Assembly: GCF_001182785.1 (NCBI RefSeq)
Contig: NZ_CP012101.1
Span: 273,580-337,579 of the forward strand
Direction of reading: 5' to 3'
Origin: Bacillus thuringiensis
Lineage (GTDB): Bacteria; Bacillota; Bacilli; Bacillales; Bacillaceae_G
Length of the DNA: 64,000 nucleotides
Part shown: positions 34,454-44,694 of the stretch, piece by piece
Numbering within the stretch: position 1 is the stretch's first letter
Layout: every line of letters begins with the position of its first letter
Translations under genes and position numbers: made by a program
The notes under the pieces: model-generated
What the model was told of the DNA's origin: nothing
Databases searched by the model: none
The model's input: the letters and a program-made list of their open reading frames with translations, nothing else

Positions 34454-34492
34454 AACAAATCCCTAACATAATCGATGTTAGGGATTTGTTTT
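34454..34492. terminator. Second strong hairpin downstream of locus 1
   Basis: AACAAATCCCTAACAT (34454-34469) pairs with ATGTTAGGGATTTGTT (34475-34490), followed by TTGA. Its counterpart in locus 2 is at 50334-50366, with different bases but the same neighbouring AAGAAAGTATCG. Confidence 0.8.
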
Positions 34493-34629
34493 GATAAGAA
34501 AAAGAAGACCGATTCACAATATTTTCAAAACGAAAATAAGATACAATTTATGAGAGCATTTATTAGATTCATTCTTTACAATTTCTTTGAATAGCAAATA
34601 CAAGATTAATTCAACCAATTAAAGAAAAG

Positions 34630-34728
34630 CTTTCTTCATTTGTTTTACTTACTTAATAAAAACGGACAAAAATCACATCATTATCATAAGAAAACTGTAT
34701 TTGATATCTCAGGTAGTGCATACGAACA
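34630..34728 (+). pseudogene. IS231 transposase C-terminal scrap
   Basis: Encodes HLFYLLNKNGQKSHHYHKKT and VFDISGSAYEH, the C-terminus of an IS231-type transposase, cut by the next IS231 at 34729. Nearly the same scrap is at 63825-63948 downstream of the last cry gene. Confidence 0.7.
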
Positions 34729-36178
34729 CATGCCCATCAACTTAAGGCTTTTTACTACCCCCAAGTACAAAAAAACGTTATTCTTTCTTACATAATATAA
34801 ATGAGAAAGGGTGACGTTTTTTTATGAATCTCTCGATTCAAGAGGAGTTACAACCATTTGCGGAAGAATTACAGCGCTATATCACACCCGGATTTTTGGA
34901 AGAACTAGCAAGAGAGATGAAGTTTATAAAGCGAAAACGCAAGTTTTCAGGATCAGATCTAGCTACCATTTGTATTTGGATCAGCCAAAGAGTAGCCAGT
35001 GATCCTTTAGTCAGATTATGTAGCAGGCTTCACGCAGTTACAGTTACAGGTACTGTACTTAGCCCAGAGGGCTTAAATAAACGATTTAATGAAAAATCAG
35101 TGTTGTTTTTAAAACATATCTTCTCTTTTTTGTTACAACAAAAAATCTGTGAACAAACTCACATTTCTAGCCAACTTTTTGCGCATTTTAAACGTATTCG
35201 CATCATGGATGCCACTATGTTTCAAGTACCCCATACTTTGGAACATATATAGCCTGGTTCAGGTGGCTGTGCGCAAACAGCTGGGATCAAAATTCAATTA
35301 GAATATGATTTGCATAGTGGGCAATTTCTTAATTTTCAAGTGGGACCTGGAAAAAATAATGATAAAACATTCGGAACAGAATGTTTAGATACGTTACGGC
35401 CAGGCGATTTATGTATTCGTGATTTAGGGTATTTTTCATTAGCGGATTTAGATCAAATGGATCAACGGGGTACGTATTATATTTCGCGGTTAAAGTTAAA
35501 TACAAACGTATATGTAAAAAATCCAGATCCGGAATATTTTAAAAATGGTTCCATTAAAAAACAATCAGAATACATACCAATCAATGTCATACAGATTTTG
35601 AATCAACTCCAACCAGGGGAAACGATAGAATATCAGCAAGCTTATATTGGAGATAAACAGCAGTTATTTTCACGTCTCGTTTTTCATCGTTTAACAGCGG
35701 CACAATTACAAAAACGCCTAGAGAAAATTGCAGAAAAAGAAAAGTCAAAACACAGAACCTATTCAGAGAAAAGTAAATTAGTAGCGGGATTAAATGTATA
35801 TGTGACAAATGCACCTTGGGAGTGGGTTCCGATGGAACAAGTACATGAATTGTACACATTACGCTGGCAGATAGAAATTGTTTTTAAAACGTGGAAATCA
35901 TTATTTGATATAGATCATTGTCGCACTGTCAAACAAGAAAGAATAGAGTGCCATTTATACGGAAAACTGATCGCTATTTTCTTATGTTCTTCTACCATGT
36001 TTAAAATGCGTCAACTTTTATTACAGAAGAAGCAAAAAGAATTAAGTGAATATAAAGCAATTGGGATGATTCAAGACCATCTATTTCTCCTCTATCAATC
36101 CATACAAAAAACCCAAGAGATAACAAAGCTTCTAACCCGCCTGTTCCACCTTCTACAACAAAACGGACGGAAATACCT
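34729..36178 (+). mobile_element. IS231 element, truncated on the right
   Basis: Left repeat CATGCCCATCAACTTAAGG at 34729-34747. The transposase runs into the inverted passenger IS231 at ~36178. The two elements are joined tail to tail and both have lost their right ends, suggesting a deletion between them. Confidence 0.8.
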
Positions 36179-36182
36179 TTGA
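34824..36182 (+). pseudogene. IS231 transposase, one nonsense codon and lost C-terminus
   Basis: [20 protein letters not shown] to [21 protein letters not shown] sequence ends at TAG 35250-35252, where relatives have the Tyr of HVYPGSGG. The frame then continues open ([40 protein letters not shown] with the Y-R-E-K signature) to NGRKYL, where it enters the neighbouring IS. About 450 of ~478 codons remain. Confidence 0.9.
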
Positions 36183-37478
36183 TAGCTCTTGGGTGTTTTT
36201 TTGTATAGTTTGGAATAGAAGAAGAAAATAGTCTTTAATCATATATATGGCTTTATACTCACTAAGCTCTCGTTTTTTCTTCATGAGGAGCAATTGGCGC
36301 ATTTGGAACATGATAGAAGAACAGAGTAGAATGGCAATCATTTGACCATATAAATGGCACTCCAATCGTTCTGGTTTTATCTTTTTACAATGATGGATTT
36401 GAAAGAATGACTTCCACGTTTTAAATAAAATTTCGATTTGCCAACGCAAAGAATACCAGTCATGTACCTGTCCCATCGGGACAATGTCTGTAGGGGTGTT
36501 TGTCATATATACATTGATACCACTGAGTCGTTTACTACGAGGAGAATACTTCATTCCTTTCTTTTTTTCTCTTACAGCTTGATCTTGTAATCGTTTTTGT
36601 TGTTGTTCTTTTGTTAGCCGATGAACAATGACACGAGTTGGTACTTTATCAATCATTCCTACATAAGCGTCAGGTATTTCGCATGTTTGTCCCGGTTGAA
36701 GTGAGTTCATTAAAACCTCCATGTCTATCCGGATATACTCTGTACCTTTCTTGATTCTTCCATCTTGAAAATAATTAGGGCTGGGATTTTTTTGATAAAT
36801 ACGTGTATTGGATTTAATACGCGAGATATAGTAAGCATTTTCATTTTGTATATGCTGAAGATCTTTCAAGTGAAAATAACCTAAATCACGAATACATAAA
36901 TCATTCGCTGTCACAGTTGGGACACACAGAGAACCATAGGTTCGATCATGTTGTTTACCTGGACCTGTATGAATATGTAAGAACTGTCCACTTAATAGGT
37001 CATACTCAAGCTGAATCTTCACCCCCGCTGTATGACTGCACCCTCCTGCACCTGGATAAACAGATGAAAATACATCAGGAAGTTGAAATGCAGTTGAATC
37101 TAGGATACGAATACGCTTGAAATTAGAATTGTAAGGAGAAGAGAGCAGCTTGGTTGAAGATAACTTTTGACTGAGAAGTTCAGCTAGCACTTGGTGTAGA
37201 AATTGCACGGCCTCCTTATTAAATCGTTGATTCAGTCCTTCAGGACTGATAAGAACTTCTGTTGATACTTCTAAACAGCTACATAACTGAGTTAAAGAGG
37301 TTTTAGCAACATTTTGACTCATCCATACACATAAAGCTACTAAATCTTTTGCTTGGTACTTACTGGTCCGTTGTACAAAACCAACATCTCTAGCAAGATT
37401 TCTTAAAAAATCTGGAGATAAGAGATTTTGAATTTCTTGAGCAAATAGTTGTAATTCATCAGATACAGAAATAGACAT
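36153..37478 (-). pseudogene. IS231-type transposase (copy 2), C-terminus replaced
   Basis: ~441 aa from ATG37478 (MSISVSDELQLFAQEIQNLL). Open through both positions that are mutated in copy 1. DDE region (IRILDSTAFQLPDVFSSVYP), [17 protein letters not shown], and [16 protein letters not shown]. The last ~35 residues are lost: after NTQELSK it reads VFPSVLL from the adjoining element. It may retain catalytic residues, but the missing end and lost right repeat make autonomous movement unlikely. Confidence 0.85.
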
Positions 37479-37593
37479 ACAAAAAAGCCACCCTTTCCTA
37501 TGATGATACAGCAAGGATAGCGTATTTTTTGTTTTATGTATAAGAAAAACTAGATTGAAAGAGATTTGTTTTGATCTCTAGTACACCAATTAA

Positions 37594-37800
37594 TCAAAAA
37601 TAAAATAATTCTTCAAATTTTTTATCTAGCGCTATACAGAGTACTAATGCTAACTTTGCAGTTGGACAAAATTGTCCTGTTTCAATAGAACTAATTGTTT
37701 GTCTAGATACTCCTACCATTTCAGCTAATTCTCCCTGTGATATTTTTTTCTCAGCTCTTGCTACTTTCAAACGATTTTGCAGTACTAATTCATCTTTCAA
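37594..37800 (-). CDS. Xre-family HTH regulator (IS passenger, copy 2)
   Basis: 68 aa, identical to the product of 7498-7704 (TTG start at 37800). HTH of Cro/C1 type, GELAEMVGVSRQTISSIETG. Ribosome site GGAGGG overlaps the end of the membrane-protein gene, giving tight coupling. Confidence 0.85.
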   Translation of the reverse strand: MKDELVLQNRLKVARAEKKISQGELAEMVGVSRQTISSIETGQFCPTAKLALVLCIALDKKFEELFYF

Positions 37801-37803
37801 TTA

Positions 37804-38109
37804 TCATCCCTCCAGAAAGAAAACTATGGCACTTGCAATTGTACTCATTATAGCTAAAATGCTTGCAATAAGAAATTTTTGTTCTTTTAACTTTCTAAAC
37901 TTATAAAAGCTTGTACTAGCTATATAACCAGAAAAAATTGAAATTAATTCGTAACTTTTAATACCATGCATCAATTTCCAAGAACCGAAAAATAGGACTA
38001 AAACAAGTACAGCTATTAAGCCGTAACTAGATGAATCTAATTCTATAAGTTCTTTACGTTCATCTCTCCCCATTTTTTTGTATTTTCTTAATATCTCTTC
38101 TTTTTGCAT
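37804..38109 (-). CDS. Small membrane protein (IS passenger, copy 2)
   Basis: 101 aa from ATG38109; differs from the protein of 7189-7494 only by Ala for Val in STIASAIVFFLEG. Two to three hydrophobic helices. Same operon order and spacing as copy 1. Confidence 0.78.
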   Translation of the reverse strand: MQKEEILRKYKKMGRDERKELIELDSSSYGLIAVLVLVLFFGSWKLMHGIKSYELISIFSGYIASTSFYKFRKLKEQKFLIASILAIMSTIASAIVFFLEG

Positions 38110-38142
38110 GATTTGTAACCACCCCTTATTAATTATATGTTT

Positions 38143-38171
38143 ATTGTACAGTTTTATTATCGTTATGACAA
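38143..38171 (-). promoter_or_regulatory. Promoter of passenger genes (copy 2)
   Basis: On the minus strand TTGTCA (38171-38166), 17-bp spacer, TACAAT (38148-38143). The -35 lies inside the palindrome as in copy 1. Confidence 0.7.
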
Positions 38172-38199
38172 GTTAACTTGTCATAACGATAATAAAACT
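38150..38199. promoter_or_regulatory. Perfect 50-bp palindrome (copy 2), covariant with copy 1
   Basis: Self-complementary over 50 bp with the same GTTAAC centre. Compared with 7099-7148, ACCA becomes ATCG in one arm and TGGT becomes CGAT in the other. Two base pairs have therefore changed on both sides and pairing is kept. Confidence 0.85.
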
Positions 38200-38484
38200 T
38201 GTCCTTCGAGTGTAGAGGAATACAATTGGCAAAGATATAAAATTTTCATTATGGGGGTAATTAAGAAGCTTAGGTTGATAGCGATGTGGCTGAACCCCCT
38301 TATAGTTTAATTCATTAAAAATATGATATTGATTTAATTCATATAATCGGTAAGAAATCCAATAACTGTAGTATTTATTGGCTCTTTGCTAGAAAAATAT
38401 GTCGAAAAAAAATAAAAGGAATTTTGGTAATAGTAGCAAATTTTTATGTATTACAAGGGAATTTTAAATTTTTAAGAGGTCTAT

Positions 38485-38766
38485 ATGGATCAATTCCGAG
38501 ATAAATTAATGCTAGGTGCTATTCCCATTCATCAAATTGACAAAAATGGAATACCTTTACGTCAATTTGATGAAGAGCAATATATAGGAGAGCAATATAT
38601 TATTATTTGGCATCCTACGTATGGTGAATTTTTAGCTTCTCATTGTACTGGGGAATTTATCCCATTTAATGTATTAGATAAAGTAGAATACACAAAGAAT
38701 TTAAAAGATTCTTACCCAACTAAGGAAAAAATTTTTATGGACTTGTCAACATGTATTGGACACTAA
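38485..38766 (+). CDS. 93-aa protein upstream of full-length cry
   Basis: ATG38485 with AAGAGGT 6 bases upstream. MDQFRDKLMLGAIPIHQIDK, IIIWHPTYGEFLASHCTGEF, ending LSTCIGH. Soluble, mixed alpha/beta in appearance, two Cys. It ends 32 bases before the cry start, so both are probably one operon. Small helper genes precede some cry genes (e.g. p19/orf1 types), but this sequence does not look like those and I do not recognise it. A crystal-helper role is only inference from position. Confidence 0.7.
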   Translation: MDQFRDKLMLGAIPIHQIDKNGIPLRQFDEEQYIGEQYIIIWHPTYGEFLASHCTGEFIPFNVLDKVEYTKNLKDSYPTKEKIFMDLSTCIGH

Positions 38767-38798
38767 GTTAGGATAATATTATGAATGGAGGAGAGAAT

Positions 38799-41700
38799 AT
38801 GAATCAAAATAACCAAAATGAAATTGAAATTCTAGATACAGCATCCAATGATCTAAGCCAATCAAGTGGATACCCAAGATACCCATTGGCTAAAGATTCA
38901 AAGGTTCCATTTGAAAATTCAAATTATAAAGATTGGCTAGCTAATTGTGAAAAATCCAATGCAGACCCATTGTTAACCGAAGAAGATTTAAGGACTGCAC
39001 TTTTTACAAGTATTAATATTACGACCTCGCTTTTGAATTATCTGGGTCTTGGACCTATCGCGACAGGGGTTAATATACTAGGTAGCATATTTGGTTTTTT
39101 ATGGCCAAATCCTAACGAGTTGAATTGGGTGAATCTTATACGTGTCGTTGAATCCCTTATCGCTCGAGAAATAACCCAACTTGTAATAGGCAATGCCACG
39201 TCCAAATTGGAAGGTTTGCAATCAGTTGTGTCGATATATTATACAGCATTTAACCATTGGAACGAAAGTGAAGCAAGTCGTCTTGATGACAAGCTTAAAG
39301 AGCGGGTAAGATTAACTTTTGGTAATGTGGATTCTGCTTTAGCGGAAGCTATGCCTCAATTTAGACAAGAACATTATGAACAACAACTGCTACTTGTATA
39401 TGCACAAGCTGCAAATATGCATCTACTTGTATTGAGAGATGCTGTTATTCATGGAGAAGCTTGGGGATATAGTTCAGTTACAGTGGACGGTTTTTATAAT
39501 AGACAGGTAAGTCTGATTGATGCATACACAGAACATTGTATGTCCTTTTATAGACAAGGTTTGCAGGATTTAAGAAACAGAGGGAACTGGAATGCGTTCA
39601 ACAATTATCGTAGAAACATGACTATTGCTTTATTAGACATCATTTCGTTATTTTCAAATTATGATGGCCGTGTGTATCGTACAAGCACACCAATGCAACT
39701 TACAAGAGAGGTATATACAGAACCAATTTCTAATAATAATTGGGGGAACCTTGGTTTGACTGCGGCACAATTTCAACAAGTAGAAAACGATCTTATTCGG
39801 CCACCTTCATTGTTTTCTATTTTCAATGGAGCGACAATGGAAGCCGCACAATTATTTGTTGGAGGTTCAGGTCCTGTACACACTATCCAAAGATTTTATA
39901 TTAGAAGTCGAACTAGTGGCCCTAATTCGGGGCATTCTACAAGTCCGTGGATCGGTCGTCTTAACTTTCCTACTCCATCGCAAACTTTTAATTTGGACTT
40001 GAATACTAATGAAGAAATTTTTCGGATCAGTTCAATAGCCTCTACTTATAGTACGGGATCAGGATTTGGCAACCTTATATCTGGGCTTAATCAAGTGCTT
40101 TTCTTTTCAACCCTAGGCTTATTTGATACTAGAGTAACAGATTTTAATCTAGATACTCCTTTTAGGATTGTTGAAAAAGAATCTCATTTACCGGGAAGAA
40201 CAAACACTGTCCGCCCAGGCCCTATGGATTATTCTCACAGATTATCTTGGATCTCAGCTACTAGTGCAGGATTACTATCATCATCTTCTATGGTCCCAGC
40301 ATATGGATGGACGCATATTAGCGCAGAGAGAACGAATCAACTTCTACCAGATAGAATTACACAATTCCCAGCTGTAAAATCATTGGCTTTAGGGGGGACT
40401 GGTTCGACAGTTGCTCGTGTAATAAGTGGCCCTGGTCATACTGGAGGAGCACTCATAGCTATGAGTGGACATAGTGCATTGGAGATGCGTTTTAACTCTC
40501 CATCTCGTCAAAAATATCATATACGTATACGTTTTGTGAATGACTTTAATGATGTTAATTGTCGAATAGATTCCATCACCATTCCCATAAATTCTGTGCC
40601 TTTCGTTATGCCGGGTAGTAGAGCTTCGGTCAACCCAAATTTATCAGTTCGTGATTTTCGCTATGTAACTGTTCCTGGAGAATTTGAGGTACCTTCTACT
40701 TCTTATGGTCATGACTTGCTCCTAGAGACGTTAAATGCCACAGGAACATGTCTAATTGACAAAATCGAATTTATCCCAGTTAATTCAACAACTTTAGAAT
40801 ATGAAGGAAAACAAAATCTAGAAAAAGCAAAGAAAGCGGTAGACAATTTGTTTACCAATAATGGAAGAGAGGCTTTAAAAGTAGATACGATGGATTATGA
40901 TGTGGATCAAGCTGCAAATCTAGTAGAATGTGTGCCAGAGGAACTGTACACAAAAGAAAAAATGATCTTACTTGATGAAGTGAAACATGCCAAACAACTC
41001 AGTGCATCTCGTAATCTAATTCAAAATGGAAACTTTGAATTTTATACGGATGAATGGACGACAAGTAATAATGTAAGTATTCAAGCGGATAATCCGATAT
41101 TCAAAGGGAACTATCTCAAAATGCCAGGGGCGAGAGAGACAGGGGGAGATACAACTAGGTTTCCAACGTATGTACTCCAAAAAATAGATGAATCAAAATT
41201 AAAACCCTATACACGCTATAAAGCCAGAGGCTTTGTCGGAAGTAGTCATAATGTGAGGTTAATTGTGGAACGTTATGGCAAAGAAGTGGATGTAATCCTA
41301 AATGTAAGAAATGATTTAGCCCTTAATACGGTAGCTCCTTTCCGTATTGAAGTTAATCAATGTCAGTCGCAAACTTATCCTATCATCCGGGATGGATGTC
41401 TCACGAATGTAATAGATACAAATTATTATGAAGGGGCTCAGTCCGGTCATGCTAACTTCAAAAAAGAACATGGAATGTGCCATCAGTCTCATCAATTTGA
41501 TTTTCACATTGATACAGGGGAAGTACACCTCAACAAGAATCCAGGTATTTGGGTTCTGTTTAAAATTTCTTCGCCAGAAGGACACGCAACCTTAGATAAC
41601 ATTGAGTTAATTGAAGATGGTCCATTAGTAGGAGAATCGCTAACCCTCGTGAAGAAACGAGAAAAGAAATGGAAAAATGAGATGGGAACAAGATGGCTCC

Positions 41701-42431
41701 AAACAAAAGAAGTGTACGAAAAGGCAAAAGGGGAAATTGATGCCTTATTTACAGATGCACAAGATCAATATTTAAAATTCGACACAAACCTCTCTCACAT
41801 TATTTCAGCAGAGCATCTTGTACAATCCACCCCTTATGTATATAACAAATGGTTATCAGATATGCCGGGTATGAATTATGACATCTATACAGAATTAGAA
41901 CGTCGTATTACGCAGGCATACTCTTTATATGAACGTAGAAATATCATTAAAAATGGAGACTTTGATCATGATTTAAATCATTGGCACGCGACACCTCATG
42001 CGAAAGTGCAGCAAATAGATGGTACAGCTGTATTAGTGATTCCAAACTGGAGTTCCAATGTGTCTCAAAATGTATGTTTGGAGAACAATCGTGGTTATGT
42101 ATTGCGTGTAACAGCGAAAAAAGAAGACATGGGCAAAGGGTATGTAACTATTAGTGATTGCAATGGAAATCAGGAAACACTTACGTTCACTTCTTGTGCT
42201 AATTATGTATCAAACGAAATCACAAATGAACAATCGGAGTATCCTTTCAGTCAAGAGATGAATGAACAACGTTGTTATAATCCAAATGAAACCATAAACG
42301 GGCAAAGAAATTATGTAACAAGAACTATTGATTTCTTCCCAGATACAGATCAAGTACGCATTGATATTGGAGAAACCGAAGGTATTTTCAAAGTAGAAAG
42401 TGTAGAATTGATTTGTATGAAGAGCCAATAA
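38799..42431 (+). CDS. cry: Full-length three-domain Cry protoxin (~1210 aa)
   Basis: ATG38799 (MNQNNQNEIEILDTASNDLS) follows GGAGGAG at 7 bases; ATG38781 is upstream of that site and less likely. Toxin core: domain I with YAQAANMHLLVLRDAV and ALLDIISLFSNYD, domain II, domain III with ITQFPAVKSLAL, GPGHTGGALIAM and LIDKIEFIPV (~residue 665). Protoxin half from ~residue 670: QNLEKAKKAVDNLFTN, LLDEVKHAKQLSASRNLIQN, FDFHIDTGEVHLNKNPGI, YVLRVTAKKEDMGKGYVT, ending VESVELICMKSQ. The C-terminal half is the family's crystal-forming, disulfide-rich module removed in the insect gut. No frameshift or truncation seen. Exact Cry class not assigned. Confidence 0.94.
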   Translation: MNQNNQNEIEILDTASNDLSQSSGYPRYPLAKDSKVPFENSNYKDWLANCEKSNADPLLTEEDLRTALFTSINITTSLLNYLGLGPIATGVNILGSIFGFLWPNPNELNWVNLIRVVESLIAREITQLVIGNATSKLEGLQSVVSIYYTAFNHWNESEASRLDDKLKERVRLTFGNVDSALAEAMPQFRQEHYEQQLLLVYAQAANMHLLVLRDAVIHGEAWGYSSVTVDGFYNRQVSLIDAYTEHCMSFYRQGLQDLRNRGNWNAFNNYRRNMTIALLDIISLFSNYDGRVYRTSTPMQLTREVYTEPISNNNWGNLGLTAAQFQQVENDLIRPPSLFSIFNGATMEAAQLFVGGSGPVHTIQRFYIRSRTSGPNSGHSTSPWIGRLNFPTPSQTFNLDLNTNEEIFRISSIASTYSTGSGFGNLISGLNQVLFFSTLGLFDTRVTDFNLDTPFRIVEKESHLPGRTNTVRPGPMDYSHRLSWISATSAGLLSSSSMVPAYGWTHISAERTNQLLPDRITQFPAVKSLALGGTGSTVARVISGPGHTGGALIAMSGHSALEMRFNSPSRQKYHIRIRFVNDFNDVNCRIDSITIPINSVPFVMPGSRASVNPNLSVRDFRYVTVPGEFEVPSTSYGHDLLLETLNATGTCLIDKIEFIPVNSTTLEYEGKQNLEKAKKAVDNLFTNNGREALKVDTMDYDVDQAANLVECVPEELYTKEKMILLDEVKHAKQLSASRNLIQNGNFEFYTDEWTTSNNVSIQADNPIFKGNYLKMPGARETGGDTTRFPTYVLQKIDESKLKPYTRYKARGFVGSSHNVRLIVERYGKEVDVILNVRNDLALNTVAPFRIEVNQCQSQTYPIIRDGCLTNVIDTNYYEGAQSGHANFKKEHGMCHQSHQFDFHIDTGEVHLNKNPGIWVLFKISSPEGHATLDNIELIEDGPLVGESLTLVKKREKKWKNEMGTRWLQTKEVYEKAKGEIDALFTDAQDQYLKFDTNLSHIISAEHLVQSTPYVYNKWLSDMPGMNYDIYTELERRITQAYSLYERRNIIKNGDFDHDLNHWHATPHAKVQQIDGTAVLVIPNWSSNVSQNVCLENNRGYVLRVTAKKEDMGKGYVTISDCNGNQETLTFTSCANYVSNEITNEQSEYPFSQEMNEQRCYNPNETINGQRNYVTRTIDFFPDTDQVRIDIGETEGIFKVESVELICMKSQ

Positions 42432-42472
42432 ATAAAAAGTATTACTTTAAGTATAGATAAATGGTTCTGGTG

Positions 42473-42576
42473 CAAAAATAGTGGGATATGAAAGAAGAGT
42501 AAAAGATTCCTAGCGGAATTGAACGTTATGCTGTTAAACCAAAGAGTTCATTGATAAGATATATCTGCCTTTGGAC
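42473..42576. mobile_element. Fragment of a second IS240-type end
   Basis: GGTTCTGGTGCAAAAATAG at 42473 repeats the end of the IS at 42577. The 104 bp between include TTCCTAGCGGAATTGAACG, similar to the subterminal region of that IS. It is a leftover from an earlier insertion. Confidence 0.6.
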
Positions 42577-43436
42577 GGTTCTGGTGCAAAGAATGAACAG
42601 AGATTACATAAGACATGGCTTCCTAACGGAATCAGCTCTTATACGTTCAATCCAAACAAGTGCTGGATAAATATATTCTGATTTTTGACAGGCTGCTCCC
42701 TTAATTTGAGTTGTCCTTTTTTGACCATATGCATGGCCTCTATTCCAGCAATCATTTTTGTAGCGGTTCGTAATGATTTTAATCCAAGCATGTTCCAGAT
42801 TCGTTTTTTGATAAACCGATGGTCTTGCTCAATCATATTATTTAAATATTTTTTCACTCGAAGTGGCATACCATGTGGTATGCTTTTTTCATTTTTTAAT
42901 TCCCGTATCGCAAAGGGATAGGCTTTATCACCATCCACAGTTATTACACGAGGTTTTGTGACATGATAAGAAGCCAATGTTTTCTTTAGAAAACGCTTGG
43001 CAGCCTGCGCATCTCGTTTATTACTCAAATAAAAATCAAGCGTGCCTCCCTTGGAATCAACAGCACGGTATAAGTACATGTTTTCACCTTTGATTTTGAT
43101 ATATGTTTCATCTACTCTCCAGGAATCATTTGTTCGTTTCAAATGTTTTCGAATACGCTCATTTAATTCAGGTCCATATTGATGAACCCATCGCATAATC
43201 GTTGTATGAACCAAGGATAATCCTCTTTCTTCGAACATTTCCACTAAATCACGAAGACTGAGGTTGTACCGTAGGTACCAACGTACCGCTAATACAATGA
43301 TATCAGGCTGATAATGTTTCCATTTGAATATATTTTCTTTTTCCATACTGATCACACCTCTTTTTAAGTAGTAGTACCAGTATGGCCAAGTTTGAAAGAA
43401 CATTTTCAAACCGTTTAGCTTTTTTGCACCAGAACC
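42577..43436 (-). mobile_element. IS240-type IS6-family element
   Basis: Ends GGTTCTGGTGCAAAG (42577) and TTTTTGCACCAGAACC (ending 43436). 860 bp. It cuts into the orfB of an IS3 element on its right and lies 145 bp after the full-length cry gene. IS240 commonly flanks mosquitocidal cry genes. Confidence 0.88.
42639..43346 (-). CDS. IS240-type transposase (IS6 family)
   Basis: 235 aa from ATG43346 (MEKENIFKWKHYQPDIIVLA, ribosome site AGAGGTG). HTH (SLRDLVEMFEERGLSLVHTT), DDE residues in RVDETYIKIKGENMYLYRAV, TVDGDKAYPFAIRELK and NNMIEQDHRFIKKRIWNMLG. Intact. Distinct from the other two IS6 transposases in the window (27480, 54869). Confidence 0.93.
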   Translation of the reverse strand: MEKENIFKWKHYQPDIIVLAVRWYLRYNLSLRDLVEMFEERGLSLVHTTIMRWVHQYGPELNERIRKHLKRTNDSWRVDETYIKIKGENMYLYRAVDSKGGTLDFYLSNKRDAQAAKRFLKKTLASYHVTKPRVITVDGDKAYPFAIRELKNEKSIPHGMPLRVKKYLNNMIEQDHRFIKKRIWNMLGLKSLRTATKMIAGIEAMHMVKKGQLKLREQPVKNQNIFIQHLFGLNV

Positions 43437-43890
43437 AATAAATCTAACATTGGTGATAGGTATAACTTCTCCTCAAATAAATTAAACTCCGTAATATCTG
43501 TAACCCACTTCTCATTTGGTTTTTCAAATTGGAAGTTGCGATTTAAAATATTCGGCGCAATTTTCCCAACTGTCCCTTTGTAAGAGCGATATTTTTTTAT
43601 ACGAACCAGACATTTTAACCCTAATTCTTTCATAGGACGATACACCTTTTTATGATTCACTTTGTGCCCACGATTCATCAGTTCATCGCGAATACGACGA
43701 TACCCATAACACCCACTATGTTCATCATAAATAGCTTGAATCCGTTCTTTTAACTCCGCATTTGAATCAGGACGATTGAACCGTTTGATCCAGTAATAGT
43801 ACGTACTACGTGGAATGTTTGCGAGTTGAAGTAACTCTTTGACAGGAAATTCATGCCTTAACTCATAGATTACTTGGGCTGTGTCTTGCT
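43437..43890 (-). pseudogene. IS3 OrfB, C-terminal half missing
   Basis: Minus-strand frame reads LLQLANIPRSTYYYWIKRFN, YDEHSGCYGYRRIRDELMNR, NEKWVTDITEFNLFEEKLYL with the first catalytic Asp, then runs into IS240 sequence (LLVLVQKS). The second Asp and the Glu are gone. Confidence 0.85.
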
Positions 43891-44006
43891 TGGTGATTGT
43901 TTCTTGTTTTGAACTAAGGCATTCAACTTTTTTAAATATGCATTTTCCATACGTAAACGCTCATTTTCCGCTTGTAGTGCTTCTATTGAGTCCTCTACTA
44001 CTGGTT

Positions 44007-44375
44007 TTATTTTTTATCTTTCATGGTTGGACGCCCCTTTTTCTTTGAATGTAGGGAATCTAATCCTCCTGTTTCATAAGCTATTTTCCATTTCCGAAGT
44101 GTTTCATAAGACGGATTATTGAAAAGTATCGCTGTTTCTCTGATAGATGTCCCGTGTTCATTCATATAATTAAGTACGTCTAGTTTATACTGGGTAGAGT
44201 AGGATGTATAGCGTTTTTTAAAAGCATTTTCACCTGAAGATTCATATCGTCTAATCCACTCACGAAGTAAGCTAGGAGTAACTTCTATAGATTTAGCAAT
44301 TGTTTTTCCGCTTTCTGTACCATCTAAATATCGTTTCATTGCTTGGATTTTCTCTGTTGAAGAAAATTTAGCCAT
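44007..44375 (-). pseudogene. IS3 OrfA (copy 2), frameshifted near its end
   Basis: MAKFSSTEKIQAMKRYLDGT, KRYTSYSTQYKLDVLNYMNE and KKKGRPTMKDKK, then an early stop at 44007. A one-base change in the A-run restores KPVVEDSIEALQAENERLRM, the expected Leu-zipper. Full-length relatives run on into the orfB frameshift site. Confidence 0.8.
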
Positions 44376-44378
44376 AAA

Positions 44379-44425
44379 AAGTGCCCCCCAATTGTTAGAC
44401 TGTGTCTAACAATTGGGGGGCACTT
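44379..44425 (-). promoter_or_regulatory. Perfect terminal hairpin covering the orfA ribosome site (IS3 copy 2)
   Basis: AAGTGCCCCCCAATTGTTAG and onward (44379-44400) pairs over 22 bp with 44404-44425, with a 3-nt loop. In the transposase sense the 3' arm ends GGGGGGCACTT just before ATG44375, so the Shine-Dalgarno is inside the stem, as in copy 1. Confidence 0.75.
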
Positions 44426-44694
44426 CACTTTTAGTAGACATTCGTTTATTTTTCAAAATATATGCACTCGTCCATACCCTTCTATAGCTATAACATATCT
44501 TATTATTAACAGTCCAAGCAATAAAATTTCACTTTTCCTGGGCTAGCTCAAAGACAACCTGCTGTACACATACCCCTATACGATTTCATTTGGATATGGA
44601 TATTTTTATGGTCACAATTTTTTCTTGAAAAAATTGCGTGTGAAAAGACTAGGGAAAGTAAGATATAAACATATTGTTTAGGGGGAATATAGAC

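Larger units (their letters stand above)
36165..38286 (-). mobile_element. Passenger-carrying IS231-type element (copy 2), right end lost
   Basis: Inverted near-identical copy of 7012-~9150. Terminal repeat CTTAGGTTGATAGCGATG at 38269-38286. Same palindrome, promoter, membrane-protein and regulator genes and transposase. The element's distal end is deleted at the junction with the IS231 at 36178. It inserted into a GGGGTTCAGCC sequence (38289-38299, minus strand) that matches the tip of the Tn3-like ends found elsewhere in the window. Confidence 0.85.
43437..44425 (-). mobile_element. IS3-family element (copy 2), 3' part removed by IS240
   Basis: Right end is the palindrome at 44379-44425. 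It holds orfA and the first part of orfB, which stops at the IS240 end (43436), so the distal terminal repeat is lost. Sequence relationship to copy 1 (24331-25734) is clear but they have diverged well. Confidence 0.85.

Noticed and set aside
34717..38298. Composite IS231 pair with target duplication
   Set aside because: The outer flanks (TGCATACGAACA and TGGCTGAACCCC) are not alike.
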